Shown here: positions 43,650 to 53,007 of the stretch, one piece after another
Position numbering within the stretch: position 1 is the first letter of the stretch
How the letters are laid out: each line of letters opens with the position of its first letter
The notes under the pieces: generated by a model
The model's input: the letters and a program-made list of their open reading frames with translations, nothing else
Told to the model about the DNA's origin: nothing
Databases searched by the model: none
Origin: an uncultured Eubacteriales bacterium
Lineage (GTDB): Bacteria; Bacillota; Clostridia; Christensenellales; Aristaeellaceae
DNA: 62,356 nucleotides
NCBI GenBank assembly: GCA_902765395.1
Contig: CACWZP010000018.1
Coordinates: 1 to 62,356, forward strand
Direction of reading: 5' to 3'
Translations under genes and position numbers: made by a program

Positions 43650-44672
43650 ATGGAAAAAATGCTTCGTGAGATCCGCGAGCGGGTGCTCAAGAACATCGAC
43701 GAGGCCAAGGCCAGCGCCGCGCTGGAGCAGATCCGCGTGGCCGTCCTGGGCAAGAAGGGCGAGCTGACCGGCCTGCTGCGCGGCATGGGCAAGCTGCCGC
43801 CGGAGGAGCGGCCGAAGATGGGCCAGCTGGTGAACGACGTGCGCGCCGCGCTGGAGGAAAAGCTGGAGGCGCGCGCCAGCGAACTGGCCGAGAAGGAGAA
43901 GGCCGCGCGGCTGGCGAGCGAGGCCATCGACGTGACCCTGCCCGGGCCCGAGCGCAGCGCCGGCTCGCTGCACCCGATGAACATCGCCCTTCAGAAGATG
44001 GTGGACATCTTCGTGGGCATGGGCTACGAGGTGGTCGAGGGCCCGGAGGTGGAGTACGACCACTACAACTTCGAGCTTCTGAACCTGCCCAAGAACCATC
44101 CCGCCCGGGACGCCCAGGACACGTTCTACGTGGATGACAACATCGTGCTGCGCACCCACACCTCCCCGGTGCAGGCCCGCATCATGACCACCCGCAAGCC
44201 GCCCATCCGCGTGATCTGCCCCGGCCGGGTGTACCGCGCCGACGAGGCCGACGCCACCCACAGCCCGGTTTTCCACCAGATGGAGGGCCTGGTGATCGAC
44301 GAGAACATCACCATGGGCGATTTGAAGGGCACGCTGGACGAGTTCGCCCGCCAGATGTACGGCGAGGGCATCCGCACCCGCTTCCGCCCGAGCTTCTTCC
44401 CGTTCACCGAGCCCAGCGCCGAGGTGGACCTGACCTGCGCCAACTGCAAGGGCGAGGGCTGTAGAATGTGCAAGGGCACCGGCTGGATCGAGGTGCTGGG
44501 CGCGGGCATGGTGAACCCGAAGGTGTTGGAGATGTGCGGCATCGACAGCCACAAGTATTCCGGCTTCGCCTTCGGCATGGGCGTGGAGCGCATCGCGCTG
44601 CTCAAGTACAACATCCCGAACCTGCGCTACCTCTATGAGAACGATTTGAGGTTCCTGACGCAGTACCGGTAA
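43650..44672 (+). CDS. pheS: Phenylalanine-tRNA ligase alpha subunit
   Basis: The catalytic alpha subunit of the (alpha-beta)2 synthetase that charges tRNA-Phe. The 340-residue protein has the N-terminal coiled coil, class II motif 2 (PGRVYRADEADATHSPVFHQMEG), a four-cysteine insert (CANCKGEGCRMC) as in many Firmicutes, and motif 3 (GMGVERIALL). The start is the ATG at 43650 after GAGGAG; 35 further codons in frame lie in the leader. Expression is under the T-box upstream. Confidence 0.97.
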   Translation: MEKMLREIRERVLKNIDEAKASAALEQIRVAVLGKKGELTGLLRGMGKLPPEERPKMGQLVNDVRAALEEKLEARASELAEKEKAARLASEAIDVTLPGPERSAGSLHPMNIALQKMVDIFVGMGYEVVEGPEVEYDHYNFELLNLPKNHPARDAQDTFYVDDNIVLRTHTSPVQARIMTTRKPPIRVICPGRVYRADEADATHSPVFHQMEGLVIDENITMGDLKGTLDEFARQMYGEGIRTRFRPSFFPFTEPSAEVDLTCANCKGEGCRMCKGTGWIEVLGAGMVNPKVLEMCGIDSHKYSGFAFGMGVERIALLKYNIPNLRYLYENDLRFLTQYR

Positions 44673-44673
44673 G

Positions 44674-44773
44674 GAAATGAGGAATGAGGAATTAGGAATT
44701 AAGAATGAAAGAAAGCTGCTGATGTGAGGCAGCCACTATCCATTCCTCATTCCTCATTCCTAATTCCTAATTG
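44674..44773. repeat. Heptamer-repeat inverted element, copy 3, between pheS and pheT
   Basis: Left arm AATGAGG-AATGAGG-AATTAGG-AATTAAG (about 44677-44704) and right arm CATTCCT-CATTCCT-CATTCCT-AATTCCT-AATT (about 44741-44773) are inverted. The centre has GCTGC...GCAGC. It separates the two subunit genes by 140 bases. Confidence 0.78.
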
Positions 44774-44812
44774 ATCCGGGAGCATTCCGAGTTGAAACGG
44801 AGGATTTGTGAT

Positions 44813-47218
44813 ATGAAAGTCCCAATGAAGTGGCTGAAGGAATATGTTGACATCAACATGCCCGCGGAGGAGTATGCCTCCCGCATGGTCATGACCGGCA
44901 CCGGCGTCGAGGGCGTCGAGAAGACCGGCGCGCAGTTCGACAAGGTGGTCGTGGGCTACGTGGTGTCCTGCGTGGACCATCCCAATTCCGACCACCTGCA
45001 TATCTGCATGGTGGACGTGGGCGAGGAAGAGCCCATCCAGATCGTCTGCGGCGCGCCCAACGTGCACGCGGGCATGCGGGTGGCGGCGGCGCTGGACGGC
45101 GCGCACCTGCCCGGCGGCGGCGCCGGTTCCATTAAGATCAAGAAGGGCAAGATGCGCGGCGAGGTGTCCATGGGCATGCTGTGCTCCGGCCCGGAGCTGG
45201 ACGTGCCCTCGGGCCTGTATCCCCACATCGGCGACGAGGGCATCATCGAGATCTTCGAGGACGTGAAGCCCGGCACCGACGTGAAGGAGGTCTTCGGCCT
45301 CGGCGACGACATCGTCGATTTCGAGATCCTGGCCAACCGCCCGGACTGCCTGAGCGTCTGGGGCCTGGCGCGGGAGAGCAGCGCGGTGCTCGAGGAGCAC
45401 TTCGTGATGCCGGAGATTGCCGTGGAGGAGAGCGGCAAGGGCACCTTCGACGACTACGCGAAGGTGGAAGTGAAGGACGAGGAGGCCTGCCAGCGCTACT
45501 GCGCCCGGGTCATCACCGACGTGAAGATCGGCCCCAGCCCCAAGTGGATGCGGGAATACCTGTACGGCGCGGGCGTGCGTCCCATCAACAACATCGTGGA
45601 CATCACCAACTTCGTGATGCTGGAGACCGGCCACCCGATGCACGCCTTCGACCTGTCCAAGGTGAAGGACCAGACCATCGTGGTGCGCCGCGCCCATCCC
45701 GGCGAGAAGCTGACCACGCTGGACGGCAAGGAGCACGTGCTGGACGAGAGCATGCTGGTGATCGCCGACAAGGAAAACGCCACCGGCCTGGCCGGCATCA
45801 TGGGCGGCGAGGAGAGCGAGATCGTGGACGATACCGCCTCCGTGCTGTTCGAGTGTGCGGCCTTCGAGCGCGCCAACAACCGCGTCACCGCCCGTAAGCT
45901 GGGCATCCGCACCGAGTCCTCCGGCCGGTTTGAGAAGGGCGTCTGCCCCGAGACCACCCTGGAGGCGCTGGAACGGGCCTGCATGCTGGTGAACATGCTG
46001 GAGTGCGGCAAGGTCGTGCCCGGCACCTTCGACCACTATCCCAACCCCGCCGAGCCCGTGGAGATCGACGCCGAGGTGGACCGCATCTGCCGCCGCATCG
46101 GCGTGGACGTGCCCGCCGAGACCATGGAGGACATCCTGAACCGGCTGTACATCGACACCACGCTGGTGGACGGGAAGCTGCTGCACTGCGAGGTGCCCGC
46201 CTTCCGCCAGGACATGGAGACCGAGGCCGACGTGTCCGAGGAAGTGCTTCGGATGTACGGCTACGACCACATCCCCTCCACGCTGATGAACGGCGTGACC
46301 ATGGCGGGCCGCCGCAACGCGCACACCGTGTTCGCCGACCGGGTGAAGGACGCGCTGGTGGGTATGGGCATGTATGAAGTGCTGAACTACTCCTTCATCA
46401 GCCCCAGGTGGATCGACAGCCTGGGCCTGGCGGAGGACGATGCCCGCAGGAGCGCCGTCACGCTGCGCAACCCCCTGGGCGAGGACACCAGCGTGATGCG
46501 CACATCCCTGGTGCCCAGCATGCTGTTCACCGTGGCGAACAACCTGAACCGGGGCAACGCCGAGGGCAAACTGTTCGAGCTGTCCAAGGTGTTCATGCCC
46601 GCCGAAAAGGCCGGGGAGCTGCCCACCGAGAAGCGGGCGCTGTGCCTGAGCGCCTTCGGCGAGGGCGTGGATTTCTTCACGATGAAGAACATCGTGGTGT
46701 GGCTGCTGGCGAAGTTCGGCGTCACGGCGCAGATCGAGGCCGCGGGCGACGGCTACTACCATCCCGGCCGCAAGGCTGTGATGACCGTGAACGGAGAAAA
46801 GATTGCCGCACTGGGTGAGATCCATCCGGACGTGGCGGAGAAGTTCGACGTCAAGGGCCGCGTGTACGTGGCCGAGATCGACCTGGACGCCCTGCAGCCG
46901 CTGGAGAAGGACTTCTACGGCGTGAAGCCGCTGCCGAAGTTCCCCGCCGTCAGCCGCGACATCGCCGTGGTGGTGGACGAGCAGGTGGGCGCGGGCACCA
47001 TGATGGACGCCATCCGCAAGGCTGCCGCCAAGACGCTGGAGGACGTGAAGTTGTTTGACATCTACCGCGGCGAAAAGCTGGGCGCGGGGAGGAAGTCCGT
47101 GGCCTACGCCATCACGCTGCGCGCGCCCGACCGCACCCTGACCGACGAGGAGATCAACTCCACCATGGAGAAGGTGCTGAAGGCCCTGAAGGAGTTCGGC
47201 GCGGAGCTGAGGGCGTAA
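44813..47218 (+). CDS. pheT: Phenylalanine-tRNA ligase beta subunit
   Basis: The beta subunit of phenylalanyl-tRNA synthetase, with tRNA-binding and editing domains. The 801-residue protein begins MKVPMKWLKEYVDI, has an OB-fold tRNA-binding domain (about 40-150), the B3/B4 editing region (about 210-390), B5, a catalytic-like module and a C-terminal anticodon-binding FDX-ACB domain. The ATG at 44813 has GGAGG 9 bases upstream; 14 upstream codons in frame come from the repeat. It must be read through from the pheS promoter, as no other promoter is evident. Confidence 0.97.
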   Translation: MKVPMKWLKEYVDINMPAEEYASRMVMTGTGVEGVEKTGAQFDKVVVGYVVSCVDHPNSDHLHICMVDVGEEEPIQIVCGAPNVHAGMRVAAALDGAHLPGGGAGSIKIKKGKMRGEVSMGMLCSGPELDVPSGLYPHIGDEGIIEIFEDVKPGTDVKEVFGLGDDIVDFEILANRPDCLSVWGLARESSAVLEEHFVMPEIAVEESGKGTFDDYAKVEVKDEEACQRYCARVITDVKIGPSPKWMREYLYGAGVRPINNIVDITNFVMLETGHPMHAFDLSKVKDQTIVVRRAHPGEKLTTLDGKEHVLDESMLVIADKENATGLAGIMGGEESEIVDDTASVLFECAAFERANNRVTARKLGIRTESSGRFEKGVCPETTLEALERACMLVNMLECGKVVPGTFDHYPNPAEPVEIDAEVDRICRRIGVDVPAETMEDILNRLYIDTTLVDGKLLHCEVPAFRQDMETEADVSEEVLRMYGYDHIPSTLMNGVTMAGRRNAHTVFADRVKDALVGMGMYEVLNYSFISPRWIDSLGLAEDDARRSAVTLRNPLGEDTSVMRTSLVPSMLFTVANNLNRGNAEGKLFELSKVFMPAEKAGELPTEKRALCLSAFGEGVDFFTMKNIVVWLLAKFGVTAQIEAAGDGYYHPGRKAVMTVNGEKIAALGEIHPDVAEKFDVKGRVYVAEIDLDALQPLEKDFYGVKPLPKFPAVSRDIAVVVDEQVGAGTMMDAIRKAAAKTLEDVKLFDIYRGEKLGAGRKSVAYAITLRAPDRTLTDEEINSTMEKVLKALKEFGAELRA

Positions 47219-47221
47219 CGC

Positions 47222-47262
47222 AATCGGGAAAAGGGAATCGGGAACAAAGGGCCCGATTCCCA
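47222..47262. repeat. Short repeat/hairpin after pheT
   Basis: GGGAATCGGG (47233-47242) pairs with CCCGATTCCC (47252-47261), preceded by a related GGGAAAA unit. It resembles a reduced heptamer element and could end pheT transcripts, although no T run follows. Confidence 0.55.
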
Positions 47263-47289
47263 TTTCTGTATCATACAGGAGGAAAGATC

Positions 47290-47703
47290 ATGGACGCGAT
47301 CTGGCAGGAGATGCTCGCGGCGGCGAGGGCTGTGCAAAACGGCAGGGAAGTCTCGGAGTACGTCAGCTGCGGCGGTGTCGCGGCGGCGGTGCGCTCGAGG
47401 TCCGGCAGGATCTATGTCGGCGTATGCGTGGACACCTGTTCCACGCTGGGCATCTGCGCCGAGCGCAACGCCATATTCAACATGCTGACCAACGGGGAAC
47501 AGACAATAGACCGCGTTCTGGCGGTGATGTCCGACGGCAGTGTCGGCGCACCGTGCGGGGCATGCCGCGAGTTGATGGTCCAGCTGATGCCGAACGAGTA
47601 CCCGACCGTACGCATACTGATGGATGGCGAAATGGGGCGGGAAGTCACGCTGGGTGAGCTGACCCCGGATTGGTGGATCGTGCCCGGCGTGGCGAAGCGC
47701 TGA
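47290..47703 (+). CDS. Cytidine/blasticidin-S deaminase-like protein
   Basis: A 137-residue zinc-dependent deaminase of the CDA fold. The zinc and proton-shuttle residues are Cys56-A-Glu58 (ICAERNA) and Cys89-G-A-Cys92 (APCGACRE). It could be a cytidine deaminase or a relative with another nucleoside or antibiotic substrate; the short length and sequence around the active site do not decide. AGGAGG precedes the ATG. Its stop is 3 bases before sfsA, so the two are likely cotranscribed. Confidence 0.85.
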   Translation: MDAIWQEMLAAARAVQNGREVSEYVSCGGVAAAVRSRSGRIYVGVCVDTCSTLGICAERNAIFNMLTNGEQTIDRVLAVMSDGSVGAPCGACRELMVQLMPNEYPTVRILMDGEMGREVTLGELTPDWWIVPGVAKR

Positions 47704-47706
47704 ACC

Positions 47707-48501
47707 ATGCGCTACTCAAATGTGCGTGCGGCCGTCTTCCTGCGCCGCCCGAACCGATTTGTGGCCGAGGTGGAGATGGACGGGCGGATTGAGCGCGTCC
47801 ACGTGAAGAATACGGGCCGCTGCGCGGAGCTGCTTCAGGCGGGCAATCGCGTCTGGCTGGTGAAGTCGGACAACCCGCAGCGCAGGACCGCGTACGACCT
47901 GGTGGCCGTGGAGAAGCGCGTCGCAGGCGGCATGCGGCTTGTGAACATGGATTCCATGGCCCCGAACCGGGCAGCGGCGGAATGGCTGGCCGCGGGCGGG
48001 CTGGGGCCCCTTGAAGATTTGCGCGCCGAGGTGACGGTGGGGGATTCGAGGTTTGACTTCGTGGCCAAAGAGATGAATCGGACGGGCGATGCCGCGCGGC
48101 AGCAAATGGAAGCCGGTGCCGCCGGCTGCCCCGTGGCCATCGAGGTGAAGGGCTGTACGCTGGAGGACGGCGGCGTGGCCCGCTTCCCGGACGCGCCGAC
48201 GCTGCGGGGCCTCAAGCACGTGCGGGGCCTGACGGCGCTTTCAAGGCAGGGCTGGCGCTGCGCGCTGCTGATCGTGATCCAGATGAAGGGCGTCACAGAG
48301 TTCCGCCCCAACTGGGCCACCCAGCCGGCCTTCGGCGAGGCACTGATCGAGGCGCGGGAAGCCGGGGTGGAGATCCACGCCCTGGACTGTCGCGTCGTGC
48401 CGGGAACGGTGGAGATCGACGTGCCGGTGAGGGTGAATCTGGTCGACGAGAGACAGGGAAAACTGAATTGCCACGTCAGGCAGGCTGGATTCATTCGATG
48501 A
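47707..48501 (+). CDS. sfsA: SfsA, DNA/RNA nuclease family protein
   Basis: SfsA was named for a sugar-fermentation phenotype in E. coli and is annotated as a nucleic-acid-binding nuclease; its physiological role is unclear. The 264-residue protein has the conserved VHVKNTGRC, SRFDF, EVKGCTLEDG, FPDAPTLRGLKH and related motifs. An insert of about 20 residues (around KEMNRTGDAARQQ) between SRFDF and EVKG makes it longer than usual. The ATG starts 3 bases after the deaminase stop; no strong ribosome site is seen, suggesting coupling. Confidence 0.9.
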   Translation: MRYSNVRAAVFLRRPNRFVAEVEMDGRIERVHVKNTGRCAELLQAGNRVWLVKSDNPQRRTAYDLVAVEKRVAGGMRLVNMDSMAPNRAAAEWLAAGGLGPLEDLRAEVTVGDSRFDFVAKEMNRTGDAARQQMEAGAAGCPVAIEVKGCTLEDGGVARFPDAPTLRGLKHVRGLTALSRQGWRCALLIVIQMKGVTEFRPNWATQPAFGEALIEAREAGVEIHALDCRVVPGTVEIDVPVRVNLVDERQGKLNCHVRQAGFIR

Positions 48502-48537
48502 TGAACCGGCCTCAGACCGCTGACAAAGCCCGCAAAC

Positions 48538-48581
48538 GCAGAAATCCCCTGAAAAAACGCATGCGCAGAGGGGATTTCTGC
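48538..48581 (+). terminator. Hairpin after sfsA
   Basis: GCAGAAATCCCCT (48538-48550) pairs perfectly with AGGGGATTTCTGC (48569-48581) over an 18-base loop. Only a short pyrimidine tract follows. Confidence 0.7.
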
Positions 48582-48589
48582 TTCCTGTG

Positions 48590-48685
48590 TCAGGGAAGCC
48601 TGCCAATTCGGTTACTTACGCTTGTGTAAGCGCCCTCATTGGCAGGCTGTCCTTCCTTGGCTTGCAGGCTTTCTCAACGGCCTGC
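48590..48685. other. Structured non-coding segment
   Basis: GCCTGCCAAT (48598-48607) pairs with ATTGGCAGGC (48638-48647) around an inner CTTAC/GTAAG stem. GCAGGC and GCCTGC recur at about 48664 and 48680. No open frame with coding character is present in 48502-48907. It could be a repeat relic or a small structured RNA; neither is proven. Confidence 0.4.
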
Positions 48686-48758
48686 TTCTTGTAATGACGG
48701 GATTCGCGACCGAGATAGATCCACGATGATCAATCGTCCGACGTTTCGGCCCCGTACA

Positions 48759-48803
48759 ACGTCATTGCGTGGAGCCCAAAGGGCGACGTGGAAATCCGGT
48801 TTC
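48759..48803. repeat. Repeat relic (GTCATTGCG...CGACGTGG)
   Basis: ACGTCATTGCGTGGAGC and GGGCGACGTGGAAATCC resemble a common dispersed bacterial repeat of the GTCATTGCGAGGAGCGNNGCGACG type, next to the inverted element at 48814. Confidence 0.5.
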
Positions 48804-48813
48804 TATCAAAAAC

Positions 48814-48890
48814 GAAAAGATCCTTCGCTGCGCTCAGGATGACAACCGCGTGAGGCGATTATGCCATCCCGAACGGAGCGAAGGATCTTT
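48814..48890. repeat. Dispersed inverted repeat (AGATCCTTCG...), copy 2
   Basis: The left arm (about 48815-48843) and right arm (48863-48890) pair imperfectly. The arms match those in the pheS T-box. On the minus strand the element ends in AAGGATCTTTTCGTTTTTG, so it can act as a terminator for the lipoprotein gene that ends at 48908. Confidence 0.8.
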
Positions 48891-48907
48891 CAACATGCAG
48901 AAGCCTT

Positions 48908-50851
48908 TTACCGCCTTTTCTTCTCCTTGATCAATTCCCCGTACTTTGAGAACAGGAAGCTCTGGAACTCCACGCCGGCGGCGCCGTCGGCGCTGGTGTA
49001 GCCCATCTTCAGCTGGGCGCTGGTGACGGCCATGCGCGTGGCGTCGTTGTACTGGCCGATGCTGTCCTGCACGTCCTTCTTGTCCAGGAAGCCCAGCTCC
49101 CACAGCCGCTTTTGCAGGTTGGTCACCTCGTCGCCGCTGTCGCCGGAGCGCAGGGGGATGTAGCTTTCACCAGTGGCCTCGAACGCCACGGAGGCGTCCG
49201 GCGCGGCCTTGCTGTACACATAGCGCTGCATCGAGGCCGAAGCCTCGCCGGTGGGCTGCACGCCGATGGAGCCCTGGAAGGCGATGATGGCGTCCCGGGT
49301 GGCCTCGTCGAACACGCCGCTGGCGCTGTCCAGGTAGCCCAGGTCCATCAGCCGGTTCTGGAGCGCCGTCACGGCGGTGCCGGTGGAGCCCATGACCAGG
49401 TTGAAGTACAGCGTGTCGGCATCGGCCGGCGATTCCACAGCCGCCTGCGCCGCGTCCTGCGCGTCCTCGGGCTGCTGGATGGTGTCGTCTTCGGCGTCCT
49501 CGGCGGTCTCGTCGAAGGTGGCTGCGCCCTGCTGGGTCTGCTCATAGGTGAGGGCGTCGTCCGAGAACAGCACGGTCTGCAGCCACACGCTGGCCAGGCC
49601 GTCCGGCTCCATGCCGTTGCACTGCTGGTAGAAGGCCACGGCGCTGATGGTGGCCTGGCCGTATTCGCCGTTGGGCGTGCCGTTGGCGTAGCCCAGCTCC
49701 ACCAGCCGGCGCTGCAGGTTCATCACGGCCTCGCCGCTGTCGCCCACGTTCAGGTTCTGGTAGGCGGAGATGGCGGCCTCGCCGCCGAAGGCGGGCGCGT
49801 TCCGGGACAGCAGGAATTCCTGCATGTCGGTGGTCAGCATGCCGTTGGGCTGGCGGCCGATGGCGCTGAGGAAGCGGTTCACGCCCTCCTGGGTGGCCTG
49901 GTCGAACACGCCGGTGTCCTCGCCGCCGTCCATGTAGCCCAAGGCGATCAGCCGCTGCTGGATCTGGGAGATGCGGGTGCCGGAGCTGCCCAGGGCCACG
50001 GCGGTGGTGTCGTCGCCCTCGCTGCCGTCGGGCATCACGATGGCGGCCTGCTGGGCCTCCTCTTCCGGGGACAGCGTGGCAAACACTTGCACCGTCGGGT
50101 CATAGGCCTTGGCGGTGTCGGCGTACAGCTCCCGCTGCATGGCCACGTTGGCCACGTCGCTGGAGGCCAGGCCGTAGGCGGCGTAGAACAGCCGCACGCA
50201 CTCGCTGGTCTGCTCGTCGAACACGCCGGTCAGCTCCGTCAGCGGGTAGCCCAGGTTCTTCAGCCTCTGCTGCAGCGCGTAGACCGAGCTGCCCACCGCG
50301 CCGGGGCGCAGCACTGCGTACTGGCTGATGACGGCGCTGTTGTACTCCTCGGTGCCGTAGACCGGGGCGGCGGAGGCGAACAGCTTCAGCTGCAGCTTCG
50401 CGGTGGCGACGCCGGTCTGCATGGTGCCGTAGGTCTGCTCGAAACGCTTCACGGCAGCCTCGGTCTCGGCGTCGTACAGGCCGGACACGTCGCCGGTGAA
50501 GTAGCCCAGGTCCTTCAGCCGCAGCTGGAGCGCCTGCACGGCGATGCCGGTGTTGCCCAGGCTGAGGCTGCGGTACTCGGTCTGCTCCTCCTGGGCGCGG
50601 GCGGACTGGAAGTCGCCCTCGATGACGGAGGAGTCGTTCAGCGTGACGTTGCCGTCCGGGTCGATCACGATGGCCTCCGGGGCGTTCATGCGCTCCGGCA
50701 GGGGGGTGGCGGTGGCGTAGGGCACGTTGATCTCCACCGAGGTGTTGGCCTCGGTGTTCAGGTAATCCTCGTCAATCGTGCCGCAGCCCGCCAGCAGCAG
50801 GCACAGGCCCGCCGCCATGATGGCCAGCGCTCCGATCTTCCGGTTTCCCAT
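48908..50851 (-). CDS. Lipoprotein with six peptidoglycan-binding repeats
   Basis: A 647-residue secreted lipoprotein. A lipobox LLAGC places the lipidated Cys at 23. Six PG_binding_1-type repeats follow, each with a motif like LQxRLxxLGY and a later GxFDxxTxxAVxxFQ. They are spread through the protein and separated by acidic linkers. There is no recognisable catalytic domain, so it probably binds peptidoglycan or spore cortex as a scaffold. I start it at the ATG at 50849-50851, with GGAGGG 7 bases upstream; 11 earlier codons are rejected. It ends at a repeat-derived terminator. Confidence 0.88.
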   Translation of the reverse strand: MGNRKIGALAIMAAGLCLLLAGCGTIDEDYLNTEANTSVEINVPYATATPLPERMNAPEAIVIDPDGNVTLNDSSVIEGDFQSARAQEEQTEYRSLSLGNTGIAVQALQLRLKDLGYFTGDVSGLYDAETEAAVKRFEQTYGTMQTGVATAKLQLKLFASAAPVYGTEEYNSAVISQYAVLRPGAVGSSVYALQQRLKNLGYPLTELTGVFDEQTSECVRLFYAAYGLASSDVANVAMQRELYADTAKAYDPTVQVFATLSPEEEAQQAAIVMPDGSEGDDTTAVALGSSGTRISQIQQRLIALGYMDGGEDTGVFDQATQEGVNRFLSAIGRQPNGMLTTDMQEFLLSRNAPAFGGEAAISAYQNLNVGDSGEAVMNLQRRLVELGYANGTPNGEYGQATISAVAFYQQCNGMEPDGLASVWLQTVLFSDDALTYEQTQQGAATFDETAEDAEDDTIQQPEDAQDAAQAAVESPADADTLYFNLVMGSTGTAVTALQNRLMDLGYLDSASGVFDEATRDAIIAFQGSIGVQPTGEASASMQRYVYSKAAPDASVAFEATGESYIPLRSGDSGDEVTNLQKRLWELGFLDKKDVQDSIGQYNDATRMAVTSAQLKMGYTSADGAAGVEFQSFLFSKYGELIKEKKRR

Positions 50852-51003
50852 GGGATGCCCTCCGGTCTGGTGACGTAGTTTCATGCTTCTCTTCTATATT
50901 TGGACGCGCGTTTCGCGCGGATGGTTGTCGTCAGGCAAAAATATAACACAGTATTACAAAACTATTTTAAAACAATCTCCCGCAAAATACAATAGCAAAC
51001 CCG

Positions 51004-52947
51004 CTAAGATTCCGTGGAGTTCCCATGAACCCCGTCCAGGGCATACACGCACACGTCCCCCTCGGCGTAGACCAGCTGGCCGTTTTCCCGGAACCAGTCC
51101 TCGTCCACGGTGAAGTCGTTGCGCTCGTAGCTGGAGATGAAGGCATAGCCCACGCCGTACTTCTCGAACAGCTCCGCGCTGTCGGCGGGGAACTCCAGCA
51201 TCTGCTCCATGGCGTGATACTGGTCGGTGTAGTCGATGCCGTGGAAGTAAAGATAGCTGGGCGTGCCGCAGACGATGCTCCTTCCCGCCAGCGCGGCCAC
51301 GGGGTTCTTGTGCTGGGCGCCGGTGAGCACCACGGAGCCCTCCGGCGTGTTCTCCTCTATATACCGGGCGGCGCCCACTTCGCCGGCGTTGAACAGCTGG
51401 TAGTCGGACACCAGCTCCCGGCCGACGGTCAGCGCACCGGACAGCGTGGCCGACAGCATGAACGCCGCCGCCAGCAGCGCCCGCCAGCGCAGGCCCCGCA
51501 GCCGGTTCCACAGCCCCACCAGGTACCAGCCCACGGCGGGCATCATGGCCATGTAGGCCACGTAGAACAGCTTGTTGTTGTCGTACTCATTGGGCTGGAA
51601 CTGGATCAGCTCCGCCACCGCGTACACGCACAGCGCGCCCAGCCCCAGCATGCGGAAGGCGCCCTGCCGGGAATCCGCGCCGCGCCTGCCGCACAGCGCC
51701 GCCGGGATCATCACCAGCCAGATCAGGCCCACGTTCTTGATCCAGAACCAGCAGTAGCCGTCGATCAGATGGCCGTTTCCGTCGTTGTTGACCCAGTTGA
51801 ACCGGAATTTCAGCGAGCCGCCCTTCACCGTCTGGGGGATCGACCAGGTGAGCAGCTGGGGCAGCGCCAGCGCCACGGCGATGAAGCCGTAGATCAGGAA
51901 GCGCTTCAGTGCACCCGTGCGATCCTCCCGGGAGGCGACCAGCGTATAGGCCATCGCCCCGGCGCTGATCAGCCCCAGCGCCAGGAAGGAGTGGGTGTGG
52001 ATCATGGGCATGGCCCCGGCCCATACGCCCAGCAGGGCAAACAGCTTCGCCCTGCGCTCCTTTGCCGCTTCGCACAGCAGCCACAGCGCCGGCACCAGCA
52101 CCGTCCAGCCCGCCAGCAGCGTGCGCTGGGGGATCATCATGTCACAGATCACGTTCACCCAGCGCAGGTTCAGCGCCGGCTGGTTGGTGGGCGTCCTGTA
52201 GAAGCCGGTGAAGATCTCCCGGAAGGCGGTGGCGTCCCGGCCGATGCCGTCCAGGGCGTAGATGAAGCCCAGGCCGCCGTTTAAGAACATCAGCACGAAC
52301 GCGATCGCCGTGGTGGCACGGCTCTTCGTCAGATCCCAGCACAGGATCACGAAGCCCAGCCCCACCAGGACCATCATCAGCGTGCCGGTGAGGACGAAGG
52401 AGAAGGCCAGGGGGCTGCCGCCCAGCAGCATGGACGTGACCAGGCTGTCGCCCAGGAAGGGATAGCCCAGCAGCGCCCCGGGCAGCAGCGAGTAGGTGGG
52501 CGGGAAGGCAGCGTTGCGCAGGCTGGTGGCGATGCCCAGGTGCAGGCACAGGTCGCCGTAGGTGGACTGGCCCACGTGCAGTGCGCCGTCCGCGCCGGCC
52601 CTTAGGATGTGGGTGTACTGCAGGCAGCCGCACAGGATCACAAACGGCACCACCAGCGCCAGCGGCAGCCAGGCGGGCATGTCCGTCCAGCGGCGCTCCC
52701 GGGACGCCCGGCGCGAAAGGAACTGGGCCAGCGCCGCGAGAACCGCCGCCGTGCCCAGGCCCAGCAGCTGGGCCGCCAGGGTGAACCGCAGGGCGAAGGC
52801 GAACAGCGCGGGCAGCCACATCATCTCGATCAGCCCCGCGCACAGCCCAAGCCACAGCCGTGTCAGCCGATACCGCCCCGGCAGCAGCGCGTCCATCAGC
52901 GCCGCCCCGCAGACCAGATAGCCGACCAATATCAACACACCACCCAT
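51004..52947 (-). CDS. Multi-pass membrane protein, GT-C glycosyltransferase-like
   Basis: A 647-residue integral membrane protein with roughly 12 hydrophobic segments and a C-terminal extracytoplasmic domain of about 120 residues. Charged loops such as HTHSFLALG and a C-terminus beginning YIEENTPEGSVVLTG resemble GT-C-fold lipid-linked sugar transferases, but no diagnostic motif is certain. The start is the ATG at 52945-52947 with GGAGG upstream; 56 upstream codons in frame cover the promoter. A role in surface polysaccharide or glycoprotein assembly is a reasonable guess. Confidence 0.7.
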   Translation of the reverse strand: MGGVLILVGYLVCGAALMDALLPGRYRLTRLWLGLCAGLIEMMWLPALFAFALRFTLAAQLLGLGTAAVLAALAQFLSRRASRERRWTDMPAWLPLALVVPFVILCGCLQYTHILRAGADGALHVGQSTYGDLCLHLGIATSLRNAAFPPTYSLLPGALLGYPFLGDSLVTSMLLGGSPLAFSFVLTGTLMMVLVGLGFVILCWDLTKSRATTAIAFVLMFLNGGLGFIYALDGIGRDATAFREIFTGFYRTPTNQPALNLRWVNVICDMMIPQRTLLAGWTVLVPALWLLCEAAKERRAKLFALLGVWAGAMPMIHTHSFLALGLISAGAMAYTLVASREDRTGALKRFLIYGFIAVALALPQLLTWSIPQTVKGGSLKFRFNWVNNDGNGHLIDGYCWFWIKNVGLIWLVMIPAALCGRRGADSRQGAFRMLGLGALCVYAVAELIQFQPNEYDNNKLFYVAYMAMMPAVGWYLVGLWNRLRGLRWRALLAAAFMLSATLSGALTVGRELVSDYQLFNAGEVGAARYIEENTPEGSVVLTGAQHKNPVAALAGRSIVCGTPSYLYFHGIDYTDQYHAMEQMLEFPADSAELFEKYGVGYAFISSYERNDFTVDEDWFRENGQLVYAEGDVCVYALDGVHGNSTES

Positions 52948-52978
52948 AGCGCGCCTCCAGAAAGTCAAATCAATGTAT

Positions 52979-53007
52979 ATTATAACACCAATACGGCGAC
53001 AATGTAA
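52979..53007 (-). promoter_or_regulatory. Promoter of the GT-C-like gene (TTACAT, 17 bp, TATAAT)
   Basis: Read on the minus strand, TTACAT (53002-53007) and TATAAT (52979-52984) are 17 bp apart. The -35 differs by one base from the TTGCAT group. Confidence 0.65.

Noticed and set aside
48639-48842. A 67-codon plus-strand frame in the sfsA-lipoprotein gap
   Set aside because: It is built from repeat relics and has no ribosome site or homologue that I recognise.
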